Assembly (NCBI GenBank): GCA_934182465.1 | Contig: CAKPRG010000006.1 | Location: forward strand, 62,001 to 126,000 | DNA length: 64,000 nt | Direction: 5' to 3' | From: an uncultured Clostridia bacterium | GTDB taxonomy: Bacteria; Bacillota; Clostridia; TANB77; CAG-508 | Part shown: positions 62,949-64,000 of the stretch, in pieces | Layout: each line of letters starts with the position of its first letter | Numbering within the stretch: position 1 is the first letter of the stretch | Position numbers and translations under genes: made by a program | The notes under the pieces: model-generated | Database searches by the model: none | Told to the model about the DNA's origin: nothing | Seen by the model: only the letters and a program-made list of their open reading frames with translations

Positions 62949-63647
62949 TTACTTTTCTTTTGCATTTTGTAAACTCATTTTTCCTGAAAATTTATTTATT
63001 GTTAATTTGTCTTCTACTGAATAATTTATTGTTATTTCTTTTGCTTTTATTTCGTCTACATATCCACCTTTAATAGATATTGCACTTTCTAAATATTTTT
63101 TATCTCCTATTGCTTTAATTGTAAAAGGTGCTACAACTCTTTTTCCATTTACAATTACAAATCTTGTATCCACATTTACAATCTCTGTTGTGGAAACTAC
63201 TCTTTCATCATTTATAGAAATTGCTTCTGCCCCTGCTAATCTTAATTCATTTACTAATGATAAAATATCTGAACTTTGTACTTGTTTATATTCGGTATCA
63301 TCTAATACAACTTGTATTCCTTCGCCTTGTACATCTGTATAACCTAAATATTTTTCAGTATCAGCATATTCTTGATCTAGTAATTTCGAGTTTTTTTCAT
63401 TATTTTCTATATCATTTCTATAATTAGATATTTTATCTTCTGTTTCTTCTAATTTAGCTGATATTTCATCATATTTTGCTTTCCAACTAGAAAGTTCTGT
63501 ACGAAGTTCAGCTTCTCTCATTGTTTCTATAGCTGTAATATCTGTTTCTTTTACAGTTTTGAATTGTATAAAAATTACCATTGTTAATATTAATGCTATA
63601 GCTCCTATTGAGATAATCATTACATTTCTTCCTTTTTTCATCTGCAA
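62949..63647 (-). CDS. DUF881 family membrane-anchored protein
   Basis: Begins with a membrane helix (about 10-32), then a coiled coil (about 40-95) and the DUF881 domain (about 105-225; LVNELRLAGAEAISINDERV, VNGKRVVAPFTIKAIGD). Related to YlxW/YlxX of the Bacillus division cluster. Start choice: GAGGTG is followed after 6 nt by TTG at 63647. The GTG at 63656 overlaps that Shine-Dalgarno, and the ATG at 63641 is a bit far. It follows its paralogue closely (stop at 63659) and precedes sbp. Confidence 0.9.
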   Translation of the reverse strand: MQMKKGRNVMIISIGAIALILTMVIFIQFKTVKETDITAIETMREAELRTELSSWKAKYDEISAKLEETEDKISNYRNDIENNEKNSKLLDQEYADTEKYLGYTDVQGEGIQVVLDDTEYKQVQSSDILSLVNELRLAGAEAISINDERVVSTTEIVNVDTRFVIVNGKRVVAPFTIKAIGDKKYLESAISIKGGYVDEIKAKEITINYSVEDKLTINKFSGKMSLQNAKEK

Positions 63648-63658
63648 TATTATCACCT

Positions 63659-64000
63659 CTATTCTATAGTTTTCGCATAATCAAATTTATATAATCCTGT
63701 ATATTTTGGAACATCTATTGAATTCACTTTTTCAATTTTTACACTTACACCATCACTCTTCATTTTATCGTAATAGCTATCTGGCATTGTAATTTGCCCA
63801 TATAATTTTTCAGGATTTCCTATAGCATTTATAATAAAAGGTGAACCTACTTTTTCTCCATTTATCATAATTGTATTTCCAACACAAGTAATAGCTGTTG
63901 AATTTACTATTCTTTGTCCATTTATAGAAATTGCTTCTGCTCCTGCATTTTTTAGAGCATTTACAAGTGCAATTAAATCTCCATCATGTACAATGTATAA
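63659..64000 (-). CDS. DUF881 family protein (5' end beyond the right edge)
   Basis: The last 113 residues of a second DUF881 protein, open to the window end. LVNALKNAGAEAISINGQRIV and MINGEKVGSPFIINAIGN mirror its downstream paralogue. The membrane anchor and coiled coil must be outside. Tandem DUF881 genes next to sbp are the usual clostridial layout. Confidence 0.9.
   Translation of the reverse strand, partial: LYIVHDGDLIALVNALKNAGAEAISINGQRIVNSTAITCVGNTIMINGEKVGSPFIINAIGNPEKLYGQITMPDSYYDKMKSDGVSVKIEKVNSIDVPKYTGLYKFDYAKTIE

Noticed and set aside
1..64000. tRNA, rRNA or tmRNA genes, transposases, integrases, attachment sites
   Set aside because: I looked for their typical conserved sequences on both strands and saw none. 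A tRNAscan or Infernal run would be decisive.

Overview
The window is a very AT-rich chromosome segment from a spore-forming, low-GC Firmicute, most likely an anaerobic Clostridia lineage. This rests on the sporulation genes (spoIIGA-sigE, sigG, a spoIVFA/spoIVFB pair, a ylbJ-like gene, a bofC-like gene, a ylmC/ymxH gene), the Firmicute order dnaG-rpoD, ftsA-ftsZ with sbp and DUF881 genes nearby, strong AGGAGG ribosome binding sites, many TTG/GTG starts, and TTGACA-17-TATAAT promoters. I saw no rRNA, tRNA, CRISPR array, transposase or integrase. Genes at both edges are cut.

Layout. 1-7 kb: a two-component system (kinase truncated by the left edge), oligoendopeptidase F, a DUF4364 regulator, an HD phosphohydrolase overlapped by a small ORF, and a SpoU-type RNA methyltransferase. 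7-15 kb: mfd, several small membrane or secreted proteins, a LytTR regulator operon with a likely autoregulatory operator, and YlbJ. 15-20 kb: an M18 aminopeptidase, two tandem pyrimidine-nucleoside phosphorylases and RNase HII in one operon. 20-29 kb: a pilin-like protein, HtrA, YibE/F, an RsiV-like anchored protein, a BofC-like protein and a ClpE-type unfoldase.

29.4-35.7 kb is the most unusual part: a tandem duplication of an unrecognised two-gene module, A1-B1-A2-B2. Each A-B pair has its own perfect sigma-A promoter. The A proteins carry helical repeats and a conserved C-terminal domain that I do not recognise. The B proteins look like shortened glutamyl-phosphate reductase (ProA, aldehyde dehydrogenase superfamily) folds lacking the catalytic-cysteine segment.

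35.8-50.5 kb is mostly housekeeping: comEC, an SH3b-NlpC/P60 wall hydrolase, aspS, rpoD, dnaG, carD, dut and the rpsF-ssb-rpsR operon. 50.7-62 kb holds sporulation and division genes: spoIVFA/B, ylmC, sigG, a DnaB-like ATPase inserted between sigG and sigE, spoIIGA, ftsZ and ftsA. Sbp and DUF881 proteins close the window. Three orphan genes (7.2, 47.3-49.1 and 50.7 kb) are visibly richer in G+C than the rest and look acquired.

A recurring fine-scale pattern is a hairpin placed exactly between the Shine-Dalgarno sequence and the start codon (both nucleoside phosphorylases, dut, the gene at 41.9 kb, and probably B1). Removing the hairpin restores near-normal spacing of about 9-10 nt in four of the five cases.
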